The translations under genes were made by a program, and so were the position numbers. A stretch of 64,000 bases of DNA from Pseudomonas sp. 30_B (GTDB lineage: Bacteria > Pseudomonadota > Gammaproteobacteria > Pseudomonadales > Pseudomonadaceae), in NCBI RefSeq assembly GCF_017491605.1, contig NZ_JAFGYY010000023.1, positions 1-64,000 of the forward strand, written 5' to 3'. How positions within the stretch are numbered: the first letter of the stretch is position 1; every line of letters starts with the position of its first letter. Positions 44,476 through 53,255 of this stretch are shown here, piece by piece. The notes beneath the pieces are model-generated. The model had not been told where the DNA came from. It saw only the letters and a program-made list of their open reading frames with translations, and made no database searches.

Positions 44476-45240
44476 TTACTTCAAGCTGCCGGAAAGGAAC
44501 TGCTTGAGACGTTCCGATTGCGGATTGGCGAGGACTTCCTTGGGGCAGCCCGCCTCTTCCACCAAGCCCTTGTGGAGGAATACCAGCTGGTTGGAAACCT
44601 CACGGGCAAAGCCCATCTCGTGGGTCACCACCACCATGGTGCGACCTTCCTGGGCAAGGTCCTGCATCACGCGCAGCACTTCGCCGACCAGTTCCGGGTC
44701 CAGCGCCGAGGTCGGTTCGTCGAACAGCATGACTTCCGGCTCGACCGCCAGGGCACGGGCGATGGCCACGCGCTGCTGCTCGCCACCAGACATGTGCGCG
44801 GGATAGGCATCCTTGCGGTGCGCCACACCGACTTTCGCCAGGTAGTGCTCGGCCTTTTCCAGCGCCTCTTTCTTCGACACGCCCAGTACATGGACCGGCG
44901 CTTCGATGACGTTTTCCAGGGCGCTCATGTGCGACCACAGGTTGAAGTGCTGGAACACCATCGACAGGCGCGAGCGCATGCGCTGCAACTGCTTGGCGTC
45001 GGCGGCCTTGAGTGCGCCGTCCTTGTTCGGTACGAGCTTGAGCTCCTCGCCGTTGAGCAGGATCTTGCCGGCGTGGGGCTGCTCCAGCAGGTTGATGCAG
45101 CGCAGGAAGGTACTCTTGCCCGAGCCGGAGGAGCCGATGATGCTGATCACGTCGCCCGCCTTCGCCGCCAGGGAGACGCCCTTGAGCACCTCGTGGTTGC
45201 CGTAGCGCTTGTGCAGGTCCTGGATTTCCAGTTTGTACAT
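44476..45240 (-). CDS. aotP: Arginine/ornithine ABC transporter ATPase AotP
   Basis: A 254-residue amino-acid-type ABC ATPase. Walker A GSSGSGKST at residues 36-44, signature MSGGEQQR near 150, Walker B VMLFDEPTSALD and H-loop VTHEMGFA. It powers AotQM uptake of arginine and ornithine bound by AotJ. Start ATG at 45240; 17 bp after aotO. Confidence 0.96.
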   Translation of the reverse strand: MYKLEIQDLHKRYGNHEVLKGVSLAAKAGDVISIIGSSGSGKSTFLRCINLLEQPHAGKILLNGEELKLVPNKDGALKAADAKQLQRMRSRLSMVFQHFNLWSHMSALENVIEAPVHVLGVSKKEALEKAEHYLAKVGVAHRKDAYPAHMSGGEQQRVAIARALAVEPEVMLFDEPTSALDPELVGEVLRVMQDLAQEGRTMVVVTHEMGFAREVSNQLVFLHKGLVEEAGCPKEVLANPQSERLKQFLSGSLK

Positions 45241-45257
45241 GGTGTCGGTTCTCGAAT

Positions 45258-46370
45258 TCAGTCGTTGATCAGCCGGCCCTTGCGGAACGGCTCACGCCCG
45301 GCCACCTTGGCCAGCCAAAGCCCTGGCTGGGCATAGCGCCCACGCTCGATGGCGAACAGCACGCCGGAAGTCCCGGCGCAAACGGTGCTGACCTTGTCGT
45401 TCAGCGGGTCGACCACCTCGAACAGCGCGTCGCCCTTCTCCACCCACTCCCCCGCCTTGCGCAGGAAGCTCACGACACCGGCATGGGGCGCGTGGAGGTA
45501 TTCGGTGCCTTCGAAGGGCATGCCTTCGCAGCATTCGGTCGGGGCCGCCGGCCAGTCGCCTGCGATCAGCCCCTGCTCGGCGAGGAAGCCGAGAATGGCT
45601 TCGGCGTTGTCCCGGGCCTGGTCGACACGGGTATCGGCCACGCCACCCAGCTCGACGGTGGTCGCCAGGCACGCCAGCGGAATCGCCGCCTGCGGGTAGG
45701 CTTGCGACAGGCGCAGCCAGGGCAGCGAGCAGGATTCGTCGAAGGAGCTGCCGCCGGAATCTTCGGCGAGCAGCGCCACACCGGCCTTGAGTCGCGCGGC
45801 CAGGGATTTCCAGCGCGGCCAGTGCTGCGGGATCGCATAGACATGGATGGCGGCGTCGAAGTCGCAGTGCAGGTCGAGTACCACATCGGCGTCGCAGGCG
45901 TGGCGCAGCAGGACGCGCTGCATGCCCTGCAGCTCGGACGCGGCCGGCGGCAGCGCATCGAGGCCGTCACGCATGGCCTGGCGGATCAGCTCGACGTTGG
46001 CGGCTTCATCGGCACCGAGTTTGTCACCGACACGCTCGGCCACCAGCGCGGAGAGCTCGACGAAATCGCGGTTGAAGTTCTTCCCGCTGCCGAATTCAAA
46101 ACGGCCCAGGTGGCTGGCCTGCAAGGTCTGGCCCAGGCCGATGGGGTTGGCCACCGGCACCAGCTCGACAACGCAGTTCAGTTGCCCGCGCGACTCGAGG
46201 TCGGCCAGGCGCTGCTTGAGTTCCCAGGCGGTGCGCATGCCCGGCAGCTCGTCGGCGTGCAGGCTGGACTGGATGTAGACCTTGCGCGGGCCCTTGCCGT
46301 AACGGAACACGCTCAGGCGGCGCTCGCTACCCAGGCTGCTCCACGGCAACAGATGATCGATACGTTCCAC
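45258..46370 (-). CDS. aotO: AotO, succinylglutamate desuccinylase/aspartoacylase family protein
   Basis: A 370-residue protein of the AstE/AspA zinc carboxypeptidase family placed inside the transporter operon. Zinc-binding motifs SSLHADELPGM (His, Glu) and VVLDLHCDFDAA (His) are intact, so it may be an active amidohydrolase. A C-terminal biotinyl-like segment (APHAGVVSFLRKAGEWVEKG) is typical. In P. aeruginosa it is dispensable for arginine uptake as I recall. Role is unknown. Confidence 0.9.
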   Translation of the reverse strand: MERIDHLLPWSSLGSERRLSVFRYGKGPRKVYIQSSLHADELPGMRTAWELKQRLADLESRGQLNCVVELVPVANPIGLGQTLQASHLGRFEFGSGKNFNRDFVELSALVAERVGDKLGADEAANVELIRQAMRDGLDALPPAASELQGMQRVLLRHACDADVVLDLHCDFDAAIHVYAIPQHWPRWKSLAARLKAGVALLAEDSGGSSFDESCSLPWLRLSQAYPQAAIPLACLATTVELGGVADTRVDQARDNAEAILGFLAEQGLIAGDWPAAPTECCEGMPFEGTEYLHAPHAGVVSFLRKAGEWVEKGDALFEVVDPLNDKVSTVCAGTSGVLFAIERGRYAQPGLWLAKVAGREPFRKGRLIND

Positions 46371-46380
46371 AGTCGACTCC

Positions 46381-47079
46381 TCAGTGCTTGCGCGGCGCGA
46401 GATAGGCCAGCCAGCGGCGCTCGGCGGCCTTGAACAGGCGCACCAGGGTGAAGGTCATGATCAGGTAGAAGATGCCGGCGGTGATGAACGCCTCGAACGG
46501 CAGGTAGTACTGCGAGTAGACGGTGCGCGCGGCGCCGGTGACGTCCACCAGGGTCACGATGGACGCCAGGCTGGTGGTCTGCAGCATCATGATCACTTCG
46601 TTGCTGTACTGCGGCAGGGCGCGGCGCAGCGCCGAGGGCAGGAGGATGCGGCGGTACATCTTGATCCGCGACATGCCCATGGCCTTGGCCGCTTCGATCT
46701 CGCCGTGCGGGGTGGCGCGAATGCTGCCGGCGAGGATCTCGGCGGTGTAGGCGCTGGTGTTGATGGCGAACGCGGCGCAGGCGCAGAACGTGGCGTTGGA
46801 CAGCAGCGGCCACAGCGAGCTTTCACGTACCGCCTCGAACTGGGCCAGGCCGTAATAGATGAGGAACAGCTGCACCAGCATCGGGGTGCCGCGAATCACG
46901 TAGGTGTACAGCCAGGCCGGCAGGTTCACCGCCGGGTTCTTCGAGCAGCGCATCAGCGCCAGCGGCACCGCCGCGACCAGGCCGAAGAACAGCGAGATCG
47001 CCAGCAGTTTGAGGGTCACTAGCAGGCCGCTGAAGTAGAGCGGCAGGCTGTCCCAGATGACGGAGAAGTCGAATATCAC
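46381..47079 (-). CDS. aotM: Arginine/ornithine ABC transporter permease AotM
   Basis: A 232-residue inner-membrane permease with about five membrane segments. The EAA loop is GEIEAAKAMGMSRIKMYRRI. It forms the channel with AotQ. Start ATG at 47079; 16 bp after aotQ. Confidence 0.95.
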   Translation of the reverse strand: MIFDFSVIWDSLPLYFSGLLVTLKLLAISLFFGLVAAVPLALMRCSKNPAVNLPAWLYTYVIRGTPMLVQLFLIYYGLAQFEAVRESSLWPLLSNATFCACAAFAINTSAYTAEILAGSIRATPHGEIEAAKAMGMSRIKMYRRILLPSALRRALPQYSNEVIMMLQTTSLASIVTLVDVTGAARTVYSQYYLPFEAFITAGIFYLIMTFTLVRLFKAAERRWLAYLAPRKH

Positions 47080-47095
47080 GATGGCGTCCTCTGAC

Positions 47096-47785
47096 TCAAA
47101 GCTCGGCGACTTTCACGCCGACCGAATAGCGGCGTTCGAGCAAGCGCAGCAGTACCAGGGAAACGGTAGTGACCACCAGGTACAGCGCCGCCACGGCGAG
47201 GAAATAGGTGAAGGGTTCGCGGGTGGCGTCCGAGGCCTGCTTGGCCTTGAACATCATGTCCTGCAGGCCGACCACGGAGATCAGCGCGGTGGCCTTGACC
47301 AGCACCAGCCAGTTGTTGGTGAAGCCGGGGATGGCCAGGCGGATCATCTGCGGCACCTGGATGCGGAAGAACACCTGCAGCGGGCTCATGCCATAGGCGA
47401 AGCCGGCCTCGCCCTGCCCTTTCGGAATGGCCATGAAGGCGCCACGGAAGGTCTCGGACAGGTAGGCACCAAAGATGAAGCCCAGGGTGCCGACGCCGGA
47501 GGCGAAGGGATTGAGGTCGATGTAATCCTCATAGCCAACCATGGGCGCGACCCAGTTCACCGCAGCCTGGCCGCCGTAGAAGATCAGCAGGATCAGCACC
47601 AGGTCCGGCACGCCGCGAATCACGGTGGCATAGAGGTCGCCGCACCAGGCCAGCCACCTCACCGGCGACAGGCGGATGGCCGCACCGAGCAGGCCCAGTG
47701 CGATCGCCAACGCCATCGACAGCAACGACAGCTGGAGCGTCAGCCAGGCACCATCGACGATGGTGGCTCCGTAGCCATTGAACAT
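47096..47785 (-). CDS. aotQ: Arginine/ornithine ABC transporter permease AotQ
   Basis: A 229-residue permease of the HisQ type. The EAA loop is GQGEAGFAYGMSPLQVFFRI. About five membrane segments. Begins MFNGYGATIVDGAW at 47785. It is separated from aotJ by a strong hairpin that would make aotJ more abundant than the permeases. Confidence 0.95.
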   Translation of the reverse strand: MFNGYGATIVDGAWLTLQLSLLSMALAIALGLLGAAIRLSPVRWLAWCGDLYATVIRGVPDLVLILLIFYGGQAAVNWVAPMVGYEDYIDLNPFASGVGTLGFIFGAYLSETFRGAFMAIPKGQGEAGFAYGMSPLQVFFRIQVPQMIRLAIPGFTNNWLVLVKATALISVVGLQDMMFKAKQASDATREPFTYFLAVAALYLVVTTVSLVLLRLLERRYSVGVKVAEL

Positions 47786-47870
47786 AGTTTCGCACCTCTA
47801 GACCGGACGCCGTCCGCAACCGTACGGACGCTGCAGGGCGATCACCCGACGCGGGATCGCACCCAATAAA

Positions 47871-47915
47871 AAAGTGGCACAAACTTCAGGAACAGGCCCG
47901 GGTTTGCGCCACTTT
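47871..47915 (-). terminator. Leaky terminator between aotJ and aotQ
   Basis: On the minus strand AAAGTGGCGCAAAC pairs (one G-T/G-C variation) with GTTTGTGCCACTTT, followed by TTTT. This intercistronic hairpin is common after binding-protein genes and lets part of the transcripts through. Confidence 0.8.
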
Positions 47916-47927
47916 CGTGGACGTTGA

Positions 47928-48707
47928 TCAGTTCTCGCCGTAGACGTCGAACTTGAAGTACTTGTCCTGTACCTGCTTGTACTTGCCGTTGGCACGGATG
48001 CCGGCGATGGCCGCGTTGAATTTCTCGGCCAGGGCGGTATCACCCTTGCGCACGGCAATGCCGGCGCCGCCACCGAAGTACTTCGGATCGTTGTATTCCG
48101 GACCTACGAAAGCGTAGCCCTTGCCGGCGTCGGTTTTCAGGAAGCCGTCGTCGAGGTTGACCGAGTCAGCCATGACCGCGTCGAGGCGGCCGGAGACCAG
48201 GTCCATGTTGGCTTCCTGCTGGGAGTTGTAGCGCACGACTTCGATGCCGGCCGGAGCCAGGACGTCGGTGGCGTAGCGGTCGTGGGTGGAAGCGCGCAGC
48301 ACGCCGACTTTCTTGCCCTTCAGATCCTTCAGCGGATCGGCCAGGGTGGCGCCTTCCTTCATCACGAAGCGCGCGGGGGTGTGGTAGTACTTGTTGGTGA
48401 AGTCGACGGACTTCTTGCGCTCGTCGGTGATGGTCATGGACGAGAGAATGGCGTCGATCTTGCGAACTTTCAGCGCCGGGATCAGGCCATCGAATTCCTG
48501 CTCGACCCAGGTGCACTTGACCTTCATTTCTTCGCACAGGGCGTTGCCGATATCCACGTCGAAACCGGCGAGCTTGCCGTCGGGCGTCTTGAAGGAGAAC
48601 GGCGGGTAACCGGCTTCGATGCCGATGCGGACCGGCTTGTCGTCAGCGTGGGCAACCAGGGAAAGCGCGGACAGGGCCAGCGCACCGAGAAGTGCAAACT
48701 TCTTCAT
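47928..48707 (-). CDS. aotJ: Arginine/ornithine-binding periplasmic protein AotJ
   Basis: A 259-residue SBP_bac_3 protein. Signal peptide MKKFALLGALALSALSLVAHA, then mature DDKPVRIGIEAGYPPFSFKT. The ligand pocket motif GFDVDIGNALC is typical of LAO/HisJ proteins. AAGGAG lies six bases before the ATG at 48707; the longer frame to 48803 is rejected. First gene of aotJQMOP-argR. Confidence 0.96.
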   Translation of the reverse strand: MKKFALLGALALSALSLVAHADDKPVRIGIEAGYPPFSFKTPDGKLAGFDVDIGNALCEEMKVKCTWVEQEFDGLIPALKVRKIDAILSSMTITDERKKSVDFTNKYYHTPARFVMKEGATLADPLKDLKGKKVGVLRASTHDRYATDVLAPAGIEVVRYNSQQEANMDLVSGRLDAVMADSVNLDDGFLKTDAGKGYAFVGPEYNDPKYFGGGAGIAVRKGDTALAEKFNAAIAGIRANGKYKQVQDKYFKFDVYGEN

Positions 48708-48856
48708 CAGTAACTCCTTCGAGGGTAAGACTTCGATTGGCAGGAGAAAAGGGGTTGGCCCAGGCTGCCCGGCAGAAGTGAAGGTTATTGTTTCTCTGCG
48801 CATTGCCGGCGTGTTTCTCGTGGAAAAGCACGCCTACCGGGGTGAACGGCATTCTA

Positions 48857-48903
48857 GCGACAGCCCCTGAGAGGTTATTTCTTCAATGCGACAAGTAATT
48901 ATA
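48857..48903 (-). promoter_or_regulatory. aotJ promoter with ArgR half-sites
   Basis: On the minus strand a good -10 TATAAT (48898-48903) lies next to TGTCGC-N8-AA (48878-48893); a second TGTCGC is at 48857-48862, 31 bp further. No proper -35 box is visible, which fits activation or repression by ArgR. Confidence 0.65.
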
Positions 48904-49146
48904 GAAGCGCTGGAGACAGAGCCCCTGCAGCTTGACGGCGCGGATAATACGTGATGCAGAAGTAAGTAGTAAAACCAATTTTACTTGCAGTTATCAGGCC
49001 AACAACTTAGCTGCTCAGTATTCATGCGGGCTGCGGAATATTGACCCGATCGAAGTCGACAGAAAAAGCGCACAGAGACTGTGCGATTTGTTCCCTAGCG
49101 CCTCAATTTGTCGCGCTGAAATGTTACCGGGGAGCACAAGACACAC

Positions 49147-49242
49147 TGTAGGAGCGAGCTTGCTCGCGAACCGCACCGCACCGCACCGCACCGCACCGCA
49201 CCGCACCGCACCGCCTCATCGTGGACAGAGTCCACTCCTACG
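49147..49242. repeat. REP pair with CCGCA microsatellite in its loop
   Basis: A GTAGGAGCGAGCTTGCTCG REP (49147-49171) and a GTGGACAGAGTCCAC-type REP (49220-49242) enclose eight perfect tandem CCGCA units (49171-49210). The second REP has matched changes in both arms (TGGA with TCCA instead of CGGA with TCCG). Confidence 0.9.
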
Positions 49243-49259
49243 CAAGCGCAAAGCACCGT

Positions 49260-49269
49260 CCCCCCCCCC
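49260..49269. repeat. Run of ten cytosines
   Basis: A C10 tract between the CCGCA array and copy B of the long repeat. Confidence 0.7.
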
Positions 49270-49280
49270 TGTGGAAATGG

Positions 49281-49701
49281 ATTCATCCGCGAGGGATTTC
49301 GCGGACAAGGTCCGCTCCTACGGGAATACGCACCACATAGCCCTGGATCTGGCTCTGGATTTAAAGACTTCCAGAGAAATCTCCGCACGCACCGGAGCGC
49401 CCCTTCAGGAGGCCTGAGTGGAATCGGAGTTTCAGGGGTTGAGCGACATGGATGTCGCGAGAGCCGTGATGGGCCAGGGATGGCCCTTCACGGCGGGCCC
49501 ATGAAACTTCGATGGAGCGAGGGCATTTTTCGCCTAAGCGAAAAACCGGATGCAGGGGCAAGGCCTTTTGGTTCCTTTTGGGCCCCAAAAGGGACTCGCC
49601 CGAGGGGGCGAAACAAAAAGCCCCAGCAAACGCCGAAGCGGCGCATGGACACCCAAACAAGAACAAAAAGTATCGCGGACGGAGTCCGCTCCTACAGGAG
49701 A
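49281..49701 (+). repeat. Long REP-bounded structured repeat, copy B
   Basis: About 420 bp, same order of hairpins as copy A at 14442-14855, opposite orientation. Stems: 49443-49448 with 49453-49458; 49463-49469 with 49488-49494, enclosing GGGCCA/TGGCCC; 49526-49533 with 49538-49545; 49574-49581 with 49585-49592; CGCCCGAGGGGGCG at about 49598-49610; CGCCGAAGCGGCG at 49631-49643. REPs bound both ends. The frames open through it do not look like protein. Confidence 0.85.
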
Positions 49702-49714
49702 TGTACCGAGCCCA

Positions 49715-49795
49715 GCCTGTAGGAGCGGACTCTGCCCGAGACCCGCCGGCAAGGCCGGCGTCAGGCAGGGTTCGTGAGCAAGCTCGCTCCTACGA
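49715..49795. repeat. Further REPs between copy B and acs
   Basis: A GTAGGAGCGGACTCTG REP at about 49720-49740 and a GTGAGCAAGCTCGCTCCTAC REP at 49772-49794. With copy B and the CCGCA array they fill the gap 48904-49857, where I see no gene. Confidence 0.8.
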
Positions 49796-49810
49796 AGAGC
49801 CCCACCCCGA

Positions 49811-49843
49811 AAAGAAAAACGCCCCGGCAAGCGGGGCGTCTTT
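49811..49843 (-). terminator. acs terminator
   Basis: On the minus strand ACGCCCCGC and GCGGGGCGT-like arms form the stem, followed by TTTTTCTTTT. Confidence 0.9.
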
Positions 49844-49857
49844 CATGGAGCCTAGGA

Positions 49858-51813
49858 TCAGGCCGCGCGCATGGACTGGTGTGTCTCCACCAGATGCTGC
49901 ACCACGCTCGGATCGGCCAGGGTGGAGATGTCACCCAGGGCGTCGTATTCGGCCGTGGCGATCTTGCGCAGGATGCGGCGCATGATCTTGCCCGAACGGG
50001 TCTTCGGCAGGCCGGGCGCCCACTGGATCACGTCCGGGGTGGCGATCGGGCCGATTTCCTTGCGCACCCAGGCACGCAGTTCCTGGCGCAGTTGCTCGCT
50101 GTTTTCCTCGCCGGCATTCAAGGTGACGTAGACATAGATGCCCTGCCCCTTGATGTCGTGCGGCACGCCAACCACTGCGGCCTCGGCCACTTTCGGGTGG
50201 GCGACCAGGGCGCTCTCGATCTCGGCGGTGCCCATGCGGTGGCCGGAGACGTTGAGCACGTCATCGACGCGGCCGGTGATCCAGTAGTAGCCGTCCTCGT
50301 CGCGACGGGCGCCGTCGCCGGTGAAGTACATGCCCTTGAAGGTCTTGAAGTAGGTGTCCACGTAGCGGTCGTGGTCGCCGTAGAGGGTGCGCGCCTGGCC
50401 CGGCCAGGAATCCAGGATCACCAGGTTGCCCTCGGTGGCCCCTTCCAGGATGTTGCCCAGGTTGTCCACCAGCGCCGGCACCACGCCGAAGAACGGCTTG
50501 GCGGCGGAGCCCGGCTTCAGGCCATGGGCGCCCGGCAGCGGGGTCATCAGGCAGGCGCCGGTTTCGGTCTGCCACCAGGTGTCGACGATCGGGCAGCGCG
50601 ACTGGCCGACGGTCTCGTAGTACCACTGCCAGGCTTCCGGGTTGATCGGCTCGCCCACCGAACCCAGCAGGCGCAGGCTGGAGCCGTCGGCGCCTTCGAC
50701 CGCGGCCTTGCCCTCGGCCATCATGGCGCGGATGGCAGTCGGCGCGGTGTAGAGGATGTTGACCTTGTGCTTGTCGACGATCTTCGCAACGCGGGAGATG
50801 TCCGGGTAGTTCGGCACGCCCTCGAACAGCACGGTGGTCGCGCCGTTGGCCAGCGGGCCGTAGACGACGTAGGTGTGGCCGGTGACCCAGCCGATGTCGG
50901 CGGTGCACCAGAAGACTTCGCCCGGACGGTAGTCAAACACACGCTCATGGGTCAGCGAGGCATAGACCAGGTAGCCGCCGGTGGTGTGCAGCACACCCTT
51001 GGGTTTGCCGGTGGAGCCGGAGGTGTAGAGGATGAACAGCGGGTCCTCGGCACCCATTTCCTTCGGCGCGCAGGTGGAGCCGGCGACCTTCATCAGGTCC
51101 TCGAACCACACGTCGCGGTGCTGGTTCCACTTGATGTTCGAACCGGTGCGCTTGCAGACGATGATCTTCTGCACGCTGTTGGTTTCCGGGTTGGTCAGCG
51201 CGTCGTCGACATTGGCTTTCAGCGGGGTTTTCTTGCCGCCGCGCACGCCTTCGTCGGCGGTGATCACCACCTTGGAGCGGCAATCGATGATGCGGCCGGC
51301 CAGGGCTTCGGGAGAGAAGCCGCCGAACACCACGGAGTGGATCGCACCAATGCGGGCGCAGGCCAGCATGGCGACCACGGCTTCCGGGATCATCGGCATG
51401 TAGATGGTCACCACGTCGCCACGGTGCACGTCCTGGCCGCGCAGGGCGTTGGCGAACTTGCAGACCTGCTCGTGCAGTTCGCGGTAGGTGATTTCCTTGT
51501 GCTCGGAAGGATCGTCGCCTTCCCAGATGATGGCGATCTGGTCGCCGCGCTCGGCCAGGTGGCGGTCGAGGCAGTTGTAGGAGAGGTTCAGGGTACCGTC
51601 GGCAAACCACTTGATGTCGACGTGGTGGTCGTCGAAGGAGGTTTGCTTGACCTTGGTGAACGGCTTGATCCAGTCGATGCGCTGGGCCTGTTCGCGCCAG
51701 AAGCCGTCGGGGTTGACCACCGACTGCTGGTACAGCTTCTTGTAGGTGGCCTCGTCGGTCAGAGTGGTCGCGGCCACTTCGGGACGCACGGGGTACACGG
51801 ATGCCGCAGTCAT
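49858..51813 (-). CDS. acsA: Acetyl-CoA synthetase
   Basis: A 651-residue AMP-forming ligase that makes acetyl-CoA from acetate, ATP and CoA. AMP-binding P-loop-like YTSGSTGKPKG (residue about 265), WWQTETG, and the C-terminal hinge with GRVDDVLNVSGHRMGTAEIE. The acetylatable lysine lies in the LPKTRSGKIMRR motif. Start ATG at 51813. In P. aeruginosa it lies upstream of aotJ as here. Confidence 0.97.
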   Translation of the reverse strand: MTAASVYPVRPEVAATTLTDEATYKKLYQQSVVNPDGFWREQAQRIDWIKPFTKVKQTSFDDHHVDIKWFADGTLNLSYNCLDRHLAERGDQIAIIWEGDDPSEHKEITYRELHEQVCKFANALRGQDVHRGDVVTIYMPMIPEAVVAMLACARIGAIHSVVFGGFSPEALAGRIIDCRSKVVITADEGVRGGKKTPLKANVDDALTNPETNSVQKIIVCKRTGSNIKWNQHRDVWFEDLMKVAGSTCAPKEMGAEDPLFILYTSGSTGKPKGVLHTTGGYLVYASLTHERVFDYRPGEVFWCTADIGWVTGHTYVVYGPLANGATTVLFEGVPNYPDISRVAKIVDKHKVNILYTAPTAIRAMMAEGKAAVEGADGSSLRLLGSVGEPINPEAWQWYYETVGQSRCPIVDTWWQTETGACLMTPLPGAHGLKPGSAAKPFFGVVPALVDNLGNILEGATEGNLVILDSWPGQARTLYGDHDRYVDTYFKTFKGMYFTGDGARRDEDGYYWITGRVDDVLNVSGHRMGTAEIESALVAHPKVAEAAVVGVPHDIKGQGIYVYVTLNAGEENSEQLRQELRAWVRKEIGPIATPDVIQWAPGLPKTRSGKIMRRILRKIATAEYDALGDISTLADPSVVQHLVETHQSMRAA

Positions 51814-51961
51814 GGCGTTCTACCTCGGTGAAGAGTGTTGTTTTTGTTGCCGTCAGTTGTAACGGCGACACCCTCCTCCGAACCATTCGACCATGGTCTT
51901 ACCACTCGGGGCCCTGTACTGATGAGCCCCATAAGTGCGACTTCTGGCGGTTGTAGCGACC

Positions 51962-52912
51962 TCAGACCAAAGCCGTACGCCCGTGCTGAACCATCATCCT
52001 TTCGTGCTCCTCGAGCATGCCGGGCACGCAGTCACGCAGGAACTCCACCCAGGTGCGGATCTTCGCGTCGAGGTACTGCCGCGACGGGTACAGCGCATAA
52101 ACATTGAGGTGGAACAGGCTGTAGTCGGGCAGCACGCGCACCAGGCTGCCGTCCTTCAGGCCCTGCACGGCGGAATACACCGGCAGCGCGCCGATGCCCA
52201 TGCCGGCGCGCACCGCCTCGGTCATGGCATCGGCGGTGTTGACCTGGAAATGGCTGTGGTTGACCCCCACCAACTCTTGGCCATCCGGACCATCGAACAG
52301 CCACTTGTCCAGGGACATCACCGAGTTCACCAGGCGCAGGCAACGGTGATCGGTAAGCTCGGCCAGCTTTGTCGGCATGCCGTTGCGCGCCACGTACTCG
52401 GGCGACGCGCAGAGCACGCTGTAGGTCTTGCCGATACGCTTGGAGACGAAGCCCGAATCCGGCAGCTCCTGGGCGATGACCACGGAGATGTCGTAGCCCT
52501 CGTCGAGGATGTCGGTGATGCGGTTGGCCAGGGTCAGGTCGAAGCTGACCTCGGGGTAGATCTCACAGTACTGGGAGATCGCGCGGATCAGGTAGTGCTG
52601 GCCGATGCCGGTCATGGCATGCACCTTCACCTTGCCATGGGGCCGGGCGTGGGCGTCGCCCGCCTCGGCCTCGGCCTCCTCGATGTAGCCGAGGATTTGC
52701 TGGCAGCGCTGCAGGTAACGCTGGCCGGCTTCGGTGAGGGCGATGCGGCGGGTGGTGCGGTGCAGCAGGCGGGTGCGCAGGTGCGCTTCGAGTTTGGCCA
52801 CCGTCCGCGAGACGTACGCGGTGGTGAGGTCCATGCGCTGGGCGGCGGCGGTGAAACTGCCGGTCTCGGCGACACAGACGAAAGCACGCATGTTGTGCAG
52901 CAGGTCCATCAT
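51962..52912 (-). CDS. LysR-family regulator, divergent from the FUSC exporter gene
   Basis: A 316-residue LysR protein of the CrgA/AaeR-like branch. HTH: TGSFTAAAQRMDLTTAYVSR and LEAHLRTRLLHRTTRRIALT. Two tandem ATGs start it; 52912 is the first. It faces the FUSC gene across 343 bp holding a palindrome with LysR-box spacing. By position it would control that exporter in response to an aromatic or other toxic acid. Confidence 0.88.
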   Translation of the reverse strand: MMDLLHNMRAFVCVAETGSFTAAAQRMDLTTAYVSRTVAKLEAHLRTRLLHRTTRRIALTEAGQRYLQRCQQILGYIEEAEAEAGDAHARPHGKVKVHAMTGIGQHYLIRAISQYCEIYPEVSFDLTLANRITDILDEGYDISVVIAQELPDSGFVSKRIGKTYSVLCASPEYVARNGMPTKLAELTDHRCLRLVNSVMSLDKWLFDGPDGQELVGVNHSHFQVNTADAMTEAVRAGMGIGALPVYSAVQGLKDGSLVRVLPDYSLFHLNVYALYPSRQYLDAKIRTWVEFLRDCVPGMLEEHERMMVQHGRTALV

Positions 52913-53033
52913 TTCTCCATAAGAGCCTGTCGGCGCACCACGGCGGGCGGCCTCTGCAACGGCGCTCGACCGAGCAACGCCTTGTTACAGATTCATGACA
53001 GGCGGCGAATTGTCGCACAGGTGTCGCGCGGGG

Positions 53034-53060
53034 ATTATTGTACTTTCAGGTAACAATAAT
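53034..53060. promoter_or_regulatory. Palindrome ATTATTGT-N11-ACAATAAT, likely LysR box
   Basis: Eight-base arms are perfectly complementary and separated by 11 bases. It lies between the divergent LysR and FUSC genes. The rest of 52913-53255 shows no gene or repeat. Confidence 0.7.
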
Positions 53061-53255
53061 TCGCCCATCCGTCAGCTTATCCTGCCCCCGGCGCACTTCT
53101 AGAATCGCCGTCCCCAACGCGGTCTCCCGCCACGCCCCAGGACAAGCAGCCGTGCTCCGCCTTTCGCGCAACGTGCTTCCACCCCTTCGCTCTATCTCCC
53201 GACTACAAGGCCCTGAAGGCCTGATCCCCACCCAAAGCCAGACGAGATAAGCCCG

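Noticed and set aside
49171..49210. CRISPR or coding repeat from the CCGCA array
   Set aside because: Five-base tandem units without spacers, inside a REP pair and without a convincing frame.
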